From: Aptenodytes patagonicus
Taxonomy: Eukaryota; Chordata; Aves; Sphenisciformes; Spheniscidae
Direction: 5' to 3'
NCBI RefSeq assembly: GCF_965638725.1
Contig: NC_134962.1
Span: 2,301,501 to 2,365,500, forward strand
Length of the DNA: 64,000 nt
Shown here: positions 12,101-24,600 of the stretch, one piece after another
Layout: each line of letters opens with the position of its first letter
Numbering within the stretch: the stretch's first letter is position 1
Made by a program: the position numbers and the translations under genes
Notes under the pieces: model-generated
Told to the model about the DNA's origin: nothing
What the model saw: the letters and a program-made list of their open reading frames with translations, nothing else
Database searches by the model: none

Positions 12101-15100
12101 TGGATGGAGAGCTGAGAACCGCCCTGTGGGAGATGCTCCATTAGGAAATTGCCTCCGTGACCAAGTGCAAGAAAGTGGCTCAGCGGGGAGCTAGTGTCCT
12201 CCTTAGAGGCCACAGGCTTATCTGCCTCGGAGCTGTGCTGTGGGGGCGACCTTAGGTGCCTCCTAAAGCCCGAGAGTTTAATTTCTTTTTTGTGCAGATT
12301 AAGAAAGAGAACACTCAGTTCCTGGAGGAAAAGAAAAAAAGGTTAATCCACAGAGAAGTGGCTAATTGATTTTTTGTTTGTACTGAACATTCTGGAAGTG
12401 TTTGGGAATATTGGTTGGTTGGGATAATGGCTGTTGGCTTGCTGAAGAGAAAGTGGAGCTAGAAGTAATCAATTAGGTGTAAATTAATTTCCCCACGTTT
12501 TGAGAACACAAAAAGCTTCAAAATCCACTTGAGGGTGGGTTGAAGGAGGTAAGCGGTGGGCCAGTCACCCCAGCATGTCCCCACCTCGGAGGGAGCAAGG
12601 GAAGGCAGCTCTGCTGTCACCTCGGAGGGAGTGAGGAAAGGGGCAGCAGAGAGATCTGTGCACTGGGGGAGAGCGGATTTTGCAATTGCACCTGGACTCT
12701 GAATTCTTGCTGAGAAGTGTCTCGGAGGAGAGGGACCAGCAAGGTCCCCTGGTGTGGAGGGGAGCAAGGGGAAGCTGAAGGTTTGCAATCTGCACACCCC
12801 AAGCTCAGGGTTATCTGAGATGCCCCAAACTTCTTACTGTGCTGGGGACACAGGAGTGTGTGTGGAGGCAATTTTGTCCCCTGTGGATGCTGGATGGGTG
12901 GTAGAAGTGGGTGGATCGCTGCTTGTTTCTTCCACTAGTAAAAAAAAACCCAAAACTTTTAATTTTTTTCTGTTTCACAGTGGTGAAGTTGCCCATCATG
13001 GTTCAAAAATGCAGTTGTTATCCCCTCGAGTTATAACATCAGTAAAAGCAGTCAGGGTTAGAGGCATGTTGATGAATTGCCACCAAGTCCAGTCCTTCTG
13101 GAAGGATGGACCAGAACAAGCTTGACCTTTGGGAAGCTTGGGTGAGCCCAGCCAGGTCTGTGGTATGCAGAGGATGACTGCAGCTCCTAGGAGACCTTTG
13201 CTAACAGTCTTAGGTGACTGAATAATTTCCTGAAGCCTAAGCTGACAATTTTTGTCTGGGCTGATAAAGAACAGTGATTTAATTTCTTAATTTCAATTAC
13301 CCCCCCTGCTGACCTAGAGGGGAAAGTGTCTGAATCCATTCACAGACCCATCTCGTGCTCCCTGTGTGCATTGCCTCATTTATGCCAACTGCATGAATTC
13401 GAACAAAAAAGCAAAACTCGCCCACCCTGAGGTGCTGCTGCTCTGGGGTTCACAGCACTGGAGTCTGTTTCTGGGTAATTCTGCTTAGGAAGTCCCGAAG
13501 CTTTAAAGCGCTGGCAGCTGCCTGGTTGTGTTGGATTTGCAAAGTGTTTTGCTTGTTCATCCCTTCACAATAGGAAAGACACTGGTATTTTTCCTCTACT
13601 GCTTTTGGTTATAAAAGTTTATCTGATCTGGGCTGGCTTTCTAGGAACCCGCTGTCTTGCTCGGCTGCTGTGATTTCTGGTCCAGGAGGAGCCTGACTCA
13701 GGCTTATGTGGGGACCTCAAGTGCTTCCATCAACATTCACCTGCTCCAAAAGCTTCCCTTGGCTTTCAAGGTCAAATGTAGGATTGTTTGTTCTTGCTTT
13801 CCGAAGCCACTTTCAAACATCTGACTTCTAATACAAACACAGCTTAGAGCTCTAAGAGGGGTAAAAAAGGTAGACTTTATATTCTGGATTGTGGATCCCC
13901 TGGCTGTTATTCTTGCAAACCTGGCTATGTCGCCATGTGTCTCAACAGAGTTCAGAGCGTGGCAGTGATGATGTTCCTCCAAGCATTCAAATAATCTATC
14001 AAGAGCTGAAGCTCAGATTATCAGACGGGGGGGTGGTACAGTGCTGAGGAGTGCAGTTGTGGGTTTGCTGTTCTGAACCAATTTGACAAAAAGAGCTTTT
14101 TTTAGGTCAAATCAGACCCCATGATATTCCAATGCATATCAAACTGCACATAGTGCAGTAGCTTATGGGTTTAAGTGTTACCCTCAAATGAACTTGCCCT
14201 CTGTTAATAACACACATCATTGTCTGCCATTTCTGGCAACGTTTCTGCAAAGGCCGTTAGTTTAGTAAATGATAGATGAGCTGTAGTTTTAAAATTATAC
14301 CTATTTGAGCTCTTATTTTGCCCATGAAAGGGAACATCCTGGAGCTGAAATGTTAGATTCAGTCAGAGAGTCACCATTGAATTTCCATTTCTGCAGACTC
14401 TGCGTGTATCCTTGGGTAGGTAATCACATCTTTGCATCATTTCCCATGTGTAAAAAGGAGATGACTACCATTAGAGCAAGGTGAATCTTCTTTTGGGGCA
14501 GTTGGTTCATGCGATCAAAGGGGTTTTGTCATTTCTATATGACTTTTAAGTAGAGTTGACTCATGACTTTATCCGCAAGCTACCTCTTTCTTTAGAAAGA
14601 TCCATTATGATATTTTGATTTCTGATACAAACCTCATTCCTCACCAGTTTTTAGCTGCCACTGGCCAGGGCTGGCCATCTTGCCCAATCTGATTTGATAG
14701 CTCGCATTACCCATAGTCTTTGGCTATGAGCCCGTATAAAATGGCTAATCAACATACCCCTGGACCATATGATGCCTTTCAAATCAGCTTACTGGGTACA
14801 GCTCTCACCAATATTTATAATAATGAAGCCATATGTGATGAAATCCCAGATTAGCCTTACTGAAGTCATTTTTCAAAAAACATGGTCTGAGTTGACAGCC
14901 TCAGGCTTTCATGGTCCTTGCTTGCAGTCTAAGGGGATAAGCTTCTCCTGCCCGTGAAACGTTGTGAAGGTGCCACTTGTATTGTTGTAGGCGCTGGGTT
15001 GAGCTGTGTGTTGATAAGCACGTGGGAGGTAGAAAGGAAAAAGTGGTGTTCAGTCTCTTGTTACAGAAGAAAAATACAGCATCTCCTTCCTAAAGTGGCA

Positions 15101-16337
15101 GAATGCCCTCTTCAGTAGGCTTCAATGTCTTACCCATCGTGGTCAGGTGGAGCTCTAACCATTGCTCATTCCTACATTTCAGATTCACCAAGATGAAGAC
15201 AGCAACCAACATTTACATCTTTAACCTCGCTCTGGCTGATACCTTGTGTCTGATGACCTTACCCTTCCAGGGTACAGACACGTTCCTGGGCTTCTGGCCC
15301 TTTGGCAATGTCCTCTGCAAGATTGCCATCTCTATAGACTACTACAACATGTTCACAAGCACCTTCACCCTGACGATGATGAGCGTGGACCGCTACATTG
15401 CGATCTGCCACCCTATCAAAGCACTAGACATCCGCACTCCCCACAAGGCCAAGGTGGTGAATGTCTGCATCTGGGCGCTGGCTTCTGTCTTCGGCATCCC
15501 TGCAATGGTGATGGGGTCTGCAGAGAATGAAAACAACGGTTAGTAAAAACGCATCCAACAGGTGGGAGGTGTTGGTGGCCAGGAGAGCCCGTGGGCTTGG
15601 GGAGCCATTGGAGAGGGGTACCAGTTTCGTCAGTACGGTGAGCTCTCTGCTGTAAAGCCATCTTAACCCTTTCCGTTCTGCCCTTGCCTCTCTGCATCAA
15701 TGCTACTGCTTTTCCGGTATTAAACATGCCTATACTAAGCTGAATGTGCAGACGCTTTTCTTCTTGATATGGGTTTGCTGATCTTTCCTTCCTTTTTATT
15801 TTTTGACTTGCAGAAATTGATTGTCTAATTAAACTCCCTTCACCCGTGGATTACTGGGATCCAGTGTTTGGCATCTGTGTCTTTCTCTTCTCCTTTATGA
15901 TCCCCGTGTTGATCATCACCATTTGCTACAGTCTCATGATCAGACGACTCAAGAACGTCCGTGTCCTCTCAGGCTCCAAGGAGAAGGACCGAAACCTGAG
16001 GCGCATCACCCGAATGGTCCTGGTGGTGGTGGCAGTCTTCATCATTTGCTGGACTCCCATCCAGATTTTCGTGCTGGTCCAGTGCTTGGGTGCCAAGGCA
16101 GAAAGCGAGCTCGAGCTGGCCATCTCCTGCTTCTGCACCGCGCTGGGGTACGCCAACAGCAGCCTGAACCCCGTGCTCTACGCCTTCTTAGATGAGAACT
16201 TCAAGGCGTGCTTCAAGAAGTTCTGCTTCCCCACTGCCTTCAGGACCGAGCTCCAGATGTCCAACAGGATGTGCAGCATCGCCAAGGATGTGGCCTATGC
16301 CTGCAAGAACTCGGAGGGGACTAACAATCCGGCCTGA
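5877..16337 (+). CDS. OPRL1: OPRL1, nociceptin/orphanin FQ opioid-like receptor (3 coding exons)
   Basis: Class A GPCR of the plasma membrane. In mammals it binds the peptide nociceptin/orphanin FQ and signals through Gi/o. Exons 5877-6103, 15183-15538 and 15814-16337 join in phase to 368 codons plus TGA (human has 370 residues). The extracellular N-terminus carries sequons N20-D-S, N26-L-S and N37-G-T. Class A landmarks are N67 (1.50), D95 (2.50), the peptide-amine aspartate D128 (3.32), DRY 145-147, CWTP 273-276 and NPVLY 313-317. C121 and C198 form the expected TM3-ECL2 disulfide. The segment [13 protein letters not shown] in TM3 and the run [12 protein letters not shown] after TM7 are opioid-receptor signatures. 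C327 and C332 are possible palmitoylation sites. The start is the first ATG after the exon-2 acceptor. The short acidic N-terminus, ECL2 and the neighbouring NPBWR2 favour OPRL1 over the mu, delta or kappa receptors. Residue 311 in TM7 is Ser where human has Cys. Confidence 0.95.
9064..9084. repeat. Short perfect inverted repeat
   Basis: GACAGTCA, a 5-base loop, then TGACTGTC: eight paired bases with no mismatch. It lies inside the long OPRL1 intron. It is too short to be a microRNA precursor and may be chance. Confidence 0.35.
12582..12631. repeat. 14-bp direct repeat in OPRL1 intron
   Basis: CACCTCGGAGGGAG occurs at 12582-12595 and again at 12618-12631, 36 bases apart, with purine-rich similar sequence after each copy. 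It is probably a small local duplication. Confidence 0.4.
15183..15538 (+). CDS. OPRL1: OPRL1 coding exon 2: ICL1 to TM4 and start of ECL2
   Basis: The acceptor ends CATTTCAG at 15182; the donor is AACG/GTTAGT at 15538/15539. The 356-bp exon completes Arg76 and encodes residues 77-194 plus the first base of Glu195. It carries TM2 (LALAD, D95), the conserved ECL1 stretch FWPFG, C121, D128 and the DRY motif at 145-147 with [10 protein letters not shown], then TM4 with W173. Both intron positions match those known in opioid receptor genes. Confidence 0.95.
15539..15813. other. OPRL1: OPRL1 short intron in ECL2 (275 bp)
   Basis: A phase-1 intron from GTTAGT to a T-rich tract ending TTGACTTGCAG. 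It splits the Glu195 codon just before the ECL2 disulfide cysteine. The upstream exon frame stops at TAG almost at once if the intron is retained, so retention would truncate the receptor after TM4. Confidence 0.9.
15814..16337 (+). CDS. OPRL1: OPRL1 coding exon 3: ECL2 to C-terminus
   Basis: Encodes the end of Glu195 through residue 368 and the TGA at 16335-16337. It contains C198, TM5, the basic third intracellular loop ([18 protein letters not shown]), TM6 with CWTP, ECL3, TM7 with NSSLNPVLY and helix 8. ICL3 is nearly identical to the human receptor, the usual sign of G-protein contact conservation. The C-tail [18 protein letters not shown] matches the OPRL1 tail pattern (SIAKDVA-ACK-SE), which separates it from OPRM1, OPRD1 and OPRK1. 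Confidence 0.95.
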
Positions 16338-18650
16338 CTAGGCATGGAAATTCCCATGGTGGCTGTCGCCCAGCAGAGTCCAACCACCCCCACGTCAGAG
16401 CTAACTCAGATAACGGCTCTTTAGCAGGACCTCAAAACTGAGAGGCAAGAAACCAAGGAAACAATTTTGGGGGTTGGGAAAACCAGATACTGCAAGAGCA
16501 TGCAGAAAAAGTGAGCCCATTTGATGCTTTTTTAGTTCCAGTGCACCCTGCACTAAGGAATGTGTTTGAAATCAGCTCTTTGATTCCTGTGAAACCCTGG
16601 TGGTTTGCAACAGTATTGAGAATTCGGGAATTAAGGGTTTAAAACAGGCATTGCTCCTGGGACTTACACTTTTGCTGCTGGGAGACAGACAAAATGCAAA
16701 CTATTCCGTTTCTTTTTTCCCTCCCTGAGTTGTTTAAGGCGCTAAAAGCTCATGTGGCTCACCAGGCGCTCGGGTGCGGGTTTTATTCTTGCGGCATCGC
16801 TCTGAAATTAGACTTTGCTGAAGACAAAGTGGGCAGCAGCTGTCAGACAAAAACCCAAGATCGTCTCCAGGATGAGTCATCACAAAGGGAAGGATGCGGA
16901 GAGGGAGAGGAGGGAGCTGGTGGAAGGGAAATGCAAACTGCCCTGAGCCAGGGCTAGGAGCCTGGGGAGGACAATGTCAGCTCCCGCGGACGGCGTCTGC
17001 AGTGAAACCCTCCGCCTCGCCAGGGGAGGAGGGTGGTGAGAAGGGACTGTCAAAACTGAACGTAGCTCGGAAGAGGAGGAAGAAAAGACAGATGAAATGA
17101 ACACAAACCCTTGTTTACATGCTGCTATTGCTTTTTTTTAACCCCGTATTTCGACTGTAATAATGGACAGAATGTGTCTGTATATACACATCTCTCTAGT
17201 GCTATATGTACAGCTATAACGTAGGATTTCATCTTGCCAAGCATGCCTTGGGGGTCTTCCTCAGTGAGAGGAGGAAGGAATGAAGTGGCCTATGTATACA
17301 TGTATTTATGTATCGGGGAAAGCCATTTTGGAGAAGTCAGAACAGCAGCTCCTCCAGAAGACAGGGACATTTCTGGTAGGAGGGGCGGCCTAAAACAGTC
17401 CCACCAGCTCCACACAAGATAAGTGGTGCACAAACCATACAAAAGGTGATTGTTTTGTTTTGTTTTTTAATAAAATGCTGAGAGCACTTGGGAAATGCTA
17501 CCAAGGTACCACCCCTCCTGCCAACTATAGATTGATTTTTTTCCTCTTCCAGTAGGCCAGAGCTTTGTGTAAAATGAAATGCCCAGTCATTTCATTTGAT
17601 AATGAAAGCATTCCCCGAGAGTTTAACCACTGAGTGCCCTCCGTGCTGGCAGGGACAGCAGACTTGTATTCTCCCTGTAGCACAAACCCCCAGGGAAATC
17701 TGGGCAGTGGTGGCCAGTGGTGCTGATGGGGGAAGCAAAGCAACGACCTCCATTTGGAGGTGGGAGGTCAGCTCTAACGTGAGAACCGGCAGTGTTGTCC
17801 GGACTGTACAGATTTCATGTGAATATTTCTTGTGCTCTGGTTTATGAGATTCTGTATTTTTAATGTATTGATTTGCCAATATTTTAATGCTGTCATGTTC
17901 TTTATATATGCTGTATAAAAGAATCTAGTGTTATATTTCTATGTAGAGTGTTTCCCTTATGGCTGGGCTTAAAATATAGATGCAATTCTAGTGTCCCATG
18001 TATAGGACCCAGATCCCTTGTAAACTGCTCAAGCTGGGAGGATTTTCATGCTGATTAGCATTTGATTGGGAATCTGGAGGGATACCAGAGCAAACTTCGC
18101 AATTAGCGCTTCCCCTGAATAACGTAGAGGGGAGGAGGAAATGTGGGCACTTTAAGCACTTTGCAATGGATGTTTATCCCCAAGCACTCACTAGGAAATC
18201 TCATACAACCGCCAAGCATGCTAAGAAGAACTCCCCAAGAACCCCGCTGCTGGCAAGCTGTATCCGCGCCCTTGGAAAAAAATGAGTTTGGTGGGCTGTT
18301 GTGTTCGTGGATACAATAACAGCGTTGGTCAGTGAGCAACCTTGAGTCTTCTCGGCCCCTCAGCCGTCACGCGGTCTGACGGGATGCTGAGTATGGTCGT
18401 ACATGAAGCTGGGAAGCGACTGCTGGGCTCTTCTTGCAGTGCCATCAGGGAGCAGGAGAGCGTTCGTTAGTGGCTGGCTAAGGAACAGCCACCCTCCCTT
18501 TGTAGTTCTCGGTTGGGTTTTTAAATAGATTTGTCCTCTGAAAAATGTACCGGTGTTTGGCATTTTTTTAATAAGGATTTTGTTATAATGCCTATGCTGC
18601 AATGATCTTACATAATCAAGTACTCAATAAATGTGTGTTTACTAAGCTTT
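16338..18650 (+). other. OPRL1: OPRL1 3' UTR (probable extent)
   Basis: About 2.3 kb of progressively AT-rich sequence follows the stop codon. It includes a Pumilio-type motif TGTATATA at 17179-17186 and a long T/A-rich stretch at 17850-17960. Possible poly(A) signals AATAAA occur at 17469-17474, 18626-18631 and 18908-18913. The middle one is followed within 30 bases by GT-rich sequence, so I take it as the most likely end. The extent is inference without transcript data. Confidence 0.6.
18626..18631 (+). terminator. OPRL1: Probable OPRL1 poly(A) signal AATAAA
   Basis: A canonical AATAAA with TGTGTGTTT immediately downstream and further GT-rich sequence. A proximal AATAAA at 17469 could give a shorter 3' UTR. 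Confidence 0.5.
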
Positions 18651-21600
18651 TGGGTAATTCTGTGGCCCTTGCAGTGAATGTGTTCAGGCATTCTGTTCAA
18701 TGCTCGGTGGAGTTTATTATAAGAAGAGCAACAAAAACCTGGAAGCAAAAGCTTTATTGTACTGTGCCTATGGAGTTAAAGGCTTGTGATCGGCTGGCCG
18801 GCTGAAGCGCAGGCTCTTTAATTCCCTTCTGAAATGTTGGTGTTGGTATGATTTTACAATTGCCGCAGTGTAAATGACAATTTCCTAGATGGCTACTTGT
18901 GTGCTTTAATAAAGGAAAATAAAAACCCCTGTACTTTGAATGATGTGGAGTCTGAAAGACTTAGCTGCGTGGATCAGGGGGTTGTTTCAACCCTGGTGCT
19001 GCCGGGATCTTTGCACGTGGGCTTATTTTTCCAGTCGAAACCACTGCTGGGCGCGTGCAGTTACACTAAGGCATCCGATCCCTTTTTATTGAGGTCAGTG
19101 GGAACTTTTGTTTTGCAGGCAACCTGGAAGCGGAAGATATGAAAATGCTAGAAAATCAGCGGTTGGAGATGAGCACGAGCTGCCTGCACCCTGCCAGCCT
19201 CCGCAGCTGCTCTGGGTCTCGCACCAGGCAGCTCTCGCGAGCGGGCAGGGCAGTGATGCTGGCAGCTGCCTGCTGTTAGAGGTGAAGTCTTATGTGGGAC
19301 TGAAACAAGCTCTTCCCACTTACTCCCCACACACTTCCCAGGAGTTATGGGGTTAGGCATGATCATGGAGAACAATGAATTACAGAACTGCTCTGAAAAT
19401 AAAGCCAAAGCCATATTCTGTAGCCAGGAAAGATGGATTAGCCAGTGAGATGCGCAATAAGGAAAGCACCTTCTGTCTGCACAGAGGTCAATATTGCTAC
19501 CCAGGCAGGTAAATATAAGGAGAGGTTTTTTTATTAGCAGTGGTGATTTTCTTCTTTTTTTAAAAAAAAAAAGAGAAAGAAAATTGGTGGGAAAAAATTG
19601 AAATCTTTATTTCTTTTCTAGTTCAGCTAATTATAAGTACCCAGGGGTGAGTTCTTATAGCAAAACCATAAACCAAAGTGCTTTATTCAATATCATAGGA
19701 TTTATTAATGTCCTAAGCGTTCTCCCTGCTGCTGCTGGCTGGAGTCAACTGCTGGAAAGGCTGAGGAATGGATGAGCTGGGGGCTGAGCTCTCCCCCGGG
19801 GAGCCCCTTGGCTCAGGGCACTGGCACACCTGGGCAAAGCTCTGGCTTTTGAAGGGTGCTTTGCACCTCCCTGCCCAGGCTGTTCAGCCAACAGTTTTCC
19901 CCCAACACGGTTCACAATTTCTAAAAGCAGAAATAAGGTGCAGAATTTGCACCCTCCGTGAAGTTTGGATGGTTTTATGCCGTGGGAAGAACTTACCCAG
20001 GGAGGTGCTGAGTTATCCTTTATCGAGCTACCGGTCAGACTGAGGTTGGTTGGTTTGGGTGAGTATTCAGTTGAAATCACCCTCCTCATGCCCATTGCCC
20101 GTAGGAACCACAAAGCCTTTCACCCGCTCCGAATTCCTCTGTCCCCCACTGAGCTTGGCCCCCAGCGCTGAAGACAATTTTAGCAGGTGGGAGAAACCCC
20201 GACTGCAGAAAGGCAAAAGCTGCATTTGCCTCTCGTGGTGCCCATTGCTCTGCAGCTCGGGACTTGCCCTGATGAAGACACTATCTGATGCTGAGCAGTT
20301 GCCATGTCTATTTTTCCAAGGTGTTTTCGTGAGGAGCTAGACTGTAAATACATCTTTTTTTTTTTTTTTTCCCCCTTTTCTCCACCCCCTGCCCCCCCCG
20401 GAAGATTTGTTAAGTCCTTGAAGAGCTGTAACCGGGCTCTGATCTCTCAGTACTTTGGAATATCATTGCTGGGTAGGACAATGCGTGCCCAGAGAGGGAT
20501 GCCTCTCACCCTGCAACGCTTTATAGGGAAAGTAGGTGCTCTCCATAGTTGCAGCTTCTTTGTTTAAATGAAAAGGATCTCCAGAAGCAGCTGGTGCTGG
20601 TGCAGCCTTTGCTACCTGCTCAGAAGAGGGACTCTTAGACTGGCAGCAAAGCGGGCTCTGCCAGAAAACATCCAGTTTGCATTCCCGCTCATTTCCCTGT
20701 GCTTTCCTTCAGCTATTTTTGTGGATGTTTATGCATAAACAAATTTCTCCTTCCTTCAACAGGGAGAATCTCCTTTGGACAGATCCTGAGCTGTAGCCCT
20801 GATTGTGCATTCATGGCTTCACGCCGTGTTCCCATGTGAATCTCTGTGGCGGCAGAGCTTCATCGCTGTGACTTTGCAGAATCAGCTGGTAATTCACATC
20901 CCTGATCTTCACCTCCCAAACCCTGCCCAGGGCTGTCTGAAGGACCAGTTCTTACTCCCTGGCCTTCTCCTGCGTTGAGGAGAACCACGCAGCTGAGATG
21001 GGAGGGATGGAGGGTTGCAGGAGGGAAAAGTGTCTCAGCTTCATGGTAAAAAAGGCTTGTGAGGTGGTGAGGCTGGAAGAAGGGAGAGAAAATGGAAGGT
21101 GGACCTGAGGCTTCAGCATCAGCCCATAACCCAAGAGCTGTGGTGCTGCATGAGGAACAGATGGACTATAAGAAAGTAGAACGTATGCTGTGTGATGTCA
21201 ATGGGTGTTTGGCATAGAGTTTTTTGGGGGATGGGGATGTGATGTGACAGGATCTGTAGCCCCTCCTTGCCATGGCTGAGCTGATGCACATCTATTTTGA
21301 GTGGCATATATTTGACTGCATGCACCTGCCCTCTTGCCCATTCAGGCTGGGTCTACATGCCACCTTTGCTCAAAACGTGATAACAGATGTGTTAAGGCCA
21401 TAACTCATTTTGAAAGAAGGAATTTTAGGATTATTTCAAGCAAAGGGACTGCTTTTGGGGTGGGTGCGCTTTAGGTCAAAGAGCCCTGTGCCTCACAAAC
21501 TCCCTTTGTTCCTTTTTTCAGTACCCTGAAGCCTGGATAAATTACATGACAGAATGAAATAATCAATAAATAGAGCAACATGGTTATGTATCTTGGCAAC

Positions 21601-24600
21601 GATGATGCTAATCAACCATGTAAACCAACTTTGCTCTCTCTCTCTCTCCCTTAATGCAGTGAAATCCCAGCTGTCTGGAGTAAAGGAGTGATGCTGGCTC
21701 TCTGCAGTGCTGGGGGACAGAGACAGCCCTTTCCCCCACCTGCTGCCTCTCCTACTACACACAAGGTTTCTGCTTCAGCAACCCAAAAATTCGCTAAATG
21801 CTCCCTGGGGTAGAAAGTGCACAATAATATCCAACACCAGCTGGGATCACCTTCACCCCCCTGGAGAACATCTCTCATGTTCGGATTCTTGGGAATTTGG
21901 CCCTCCCGTGGTTAAGCTGCTGGAAGGGCCTCCGGGAGTGAACCCCGTCGCTCCGTGCTGGCACGTGGCATCACTTGGGGTATTCCTGAGTAATGAGCAG
22001 GGTGGATCATTTGTGGGTCTGTATAGCGCGGTGTTATACGTGTCCTTGCCTCTTGCTCCGGCTTTGCTCTCAAATCCTTGTGCCTTTTGCAGTATATAGG
22101 TGCTGGGTGGGAAATCCTACCTGCAGAGCCCATGCAGGCAGCTGTTACTGGGAGGTCTTGTAACCTATGCAGCCAGCCCACTCTTGCAGCAAAAGGTATT
22201 TTTCCTCCAGTACATGTTATTGCTGCAAGGGGATGTAGCTCCTGTGCGGATGGAGTCCTCCTGTCTGCCTGCAGTGGTCAGGGAGAGCATCCACCGCTTC
22301 CCTCCCCTCCGGGCCTGCAGCCAGGCAGGATGGGCTGGAGCCAAAAGCCGAGCAGCACCAGCCCTGCCAAACAGCAGATTTTCAGCGTGGTGAAGTGAAG
22401 GATGAATCCGCAAGAAACCAAGCAGGAAACTTGATTTTTTCCAAGGAAACCACTGACAGAATTAACATCTTCCCACAGTCTGGTTTTTGGTTGCATCAGA
22501 TCACCTTTCTCCTGGCCACAGAGAGGAGACCAGACAAAGTTTGAGCTGGCTCTGTCCATTCTATAAACATTGATTTCTCTGTGTGTTTTCAGTCTGTCAT
22601 GTGCAGTGAGTGCTCCGAAAAGCTCATGCCGTGCTGATTCATTCAGTGACGGGGAATAAAACCACAAGCTATGTGGTCAATACGAAGTCAAGATTAATGG
22701 CTTTTCGGCTTGATTTCCTCTGTGTGAAATGAATCCCGTGTTGTGATTTGGTTATTTAATGTTTGTTCAATGTTAGGCATTAATAGCAACTTCTCCGCGT
22801 GCACAGGTCATTTGTTCACATATTTTGGACTTTCCCTCATCTCAGCCTTGGACTGCTCTTGCTTTGCTTAACCACAGAGAAAATTCCTGGAGATAATCAC
22901 TTGCCTCCAGGGATTAAGCACAGAAGAGCAGAAAATGAGTCCAACCTCTGGTGTTGGTGTTTATCCTTGCTCCCTGCATTCCTGCGGCAGCTCAGAGGTG
23001 GGTATGGAAAGCCGACCAGGGCGGCTCTCTCTGCAGTTTGCTTTGGCATCTGCCCTGGGGTTTAGTTTGAGTGTGCTCGGCTGGAAAACTGCCTCTTGTC
23101 TTTTGATGAGTGTGTGTTAGCGATGCCACTGAGCCCTTCTGCCTTGGGGTTATCCGCCAGGATGGTGTACGATGAGCTGCCTGGCTCTGACCTGTCCGGT
23201 CCACCGTGAAACGGTGGCTATCAGCCTCATCTCCCTGGCTTATGATCAGCTTGGAAGGAAGAAGCTCGGCTGAGAGCAGCCCACGGCACAGAGGAGCTCG
23301 CTGTCTCCATCGCACAGCTAAGAGAAATGTAATTACATCCGTAGCATTTCCATCAATACCAAGCAGCAGCAGGCTGAGTCTCAGGGGAGGTTTTTCATTG
23401 CGTTGAAATCTGACTTTATTAATTACCAGCCTCTGATCTCATTTGAGGGTTAAGTTTATGAAACGGAATCCTTATTTCTCTGCTTTCCTTATTCAGCTGC
23501 CTTATTGAGTTTTGTACAGTGGATGGTTTGGACCTTGGAAACTCCCAAGGTGTCTTGTTTTTCAGGCATGAGCTGTGCAGGGGAAGCGATGGAGCAAGGG
23601 GAGATGACGGAGACATACAGAAGTCCTGGTGAAAGACAGAGAAAGAAATTACATCTCAAGAAAACTGAAAATGGGGACAGTTGCCCGCTGTCGAAGGTCT
23701 TACTCCCAAAGTATAGTTTATTTTCCCCTCATCCGGGAATTCCCCCTTCCCACATGGGATGCTGGTGGCAGCACCCAGAGCCCCCCCGCATGCCCAGGGA
23801 GGGGACACTGCGGTGGGGTGCTTTAGCAGAGCCACCATCAGCCTTCGGTGCAGCCCGGGTGGCTCACCTCCTCCCAGGAAGAGCTTTCCAGCCTCTCTCT
23901 GTTTATCCAGTGAGCACTGGACTTGGCTGTAGGCACTTACGGGAGTGCCTGTTTTTTATCTAGACATCAAATATTATTTTATTTTAAAAGGGAAAATTGC
24001 CACTAAATGGCCCTTGAAGCTTCGGGCTAGTGTCTAATTCCACTTGAAGAGCTTTGTTAGATAATTGTAATACTTTTCTGAGAGAAAATAGAGCAATTGA
24101 GGCTCATAATTAGAAGCTATTCAGACCAGCTTTGATCTTTCCCTCTGCATCTTCACTTACCAAAACCAAATGCCAACGAGAAATTCTTGGCAATATTTAC
24201 TGTCACTATTCTTGGCGTTTGCCTTAAATTAACTCCTCTTCCTCCCTTCCAGCAAAAGGGAGGTAGGGGAAGAGAAATGTGGCAATGTGGCATGTGGCTT
24301 TTCAAGAGGGGTTTCTTTGGAAAGCTTATTTTTTTGGGGGGGTGCCTGGTGTCCTGTCACTCCATGATGACAGCAAGTATGGAGCTCCTCCGGAGGCCTC
24401 AGAGCTGCCCTGGATCAAGGATTTATCACCCCGAAACCAGCTCCGGGCATAGCCTCGGCTGCAGTGGTGGTGTAGATGGGGTAAGACCCGACACGGTCTG
24501 CCCCAGGCATGGGGCAGGGAGCTGCCAGTGCTGTGTCCCCACAGCCCACAGAAGCACCTCAGATGACCTCCTGACTCACCGTGAAAGGGACCCCAGCCTG

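Larger units (their letters stand above)
6104..15182. other. OPRL1: OPRL1 intron between TM1 and TM2 exons (about 9.1 kb)
   Basis: A GT-AG intron interrupting the Arg76 codon in phase 2. I see no coding exon, RNA gene or recognisable transposon in it. Open frames inside (for example 7249-7863 on the - strand, 204 codons) have no recognisable motif. Small items noted are a perfect 8-bp inverted repeat with a 5-base loop at 9064-9084 and a 14-bp direct repeat at 12582-12595 and 12618-12631. Alternative 5' exons could be hidden here but cannot be called. Confidence 0.8.

Noticed and set aside
15103-15182. In-frame extension upstream of OPRL1 coding exon 2 starting at an ATG
   Set aside because: It is intron read-through before the CATTTCAG acceptor. 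The conserved receptor sequence begins exactly at the splice site.
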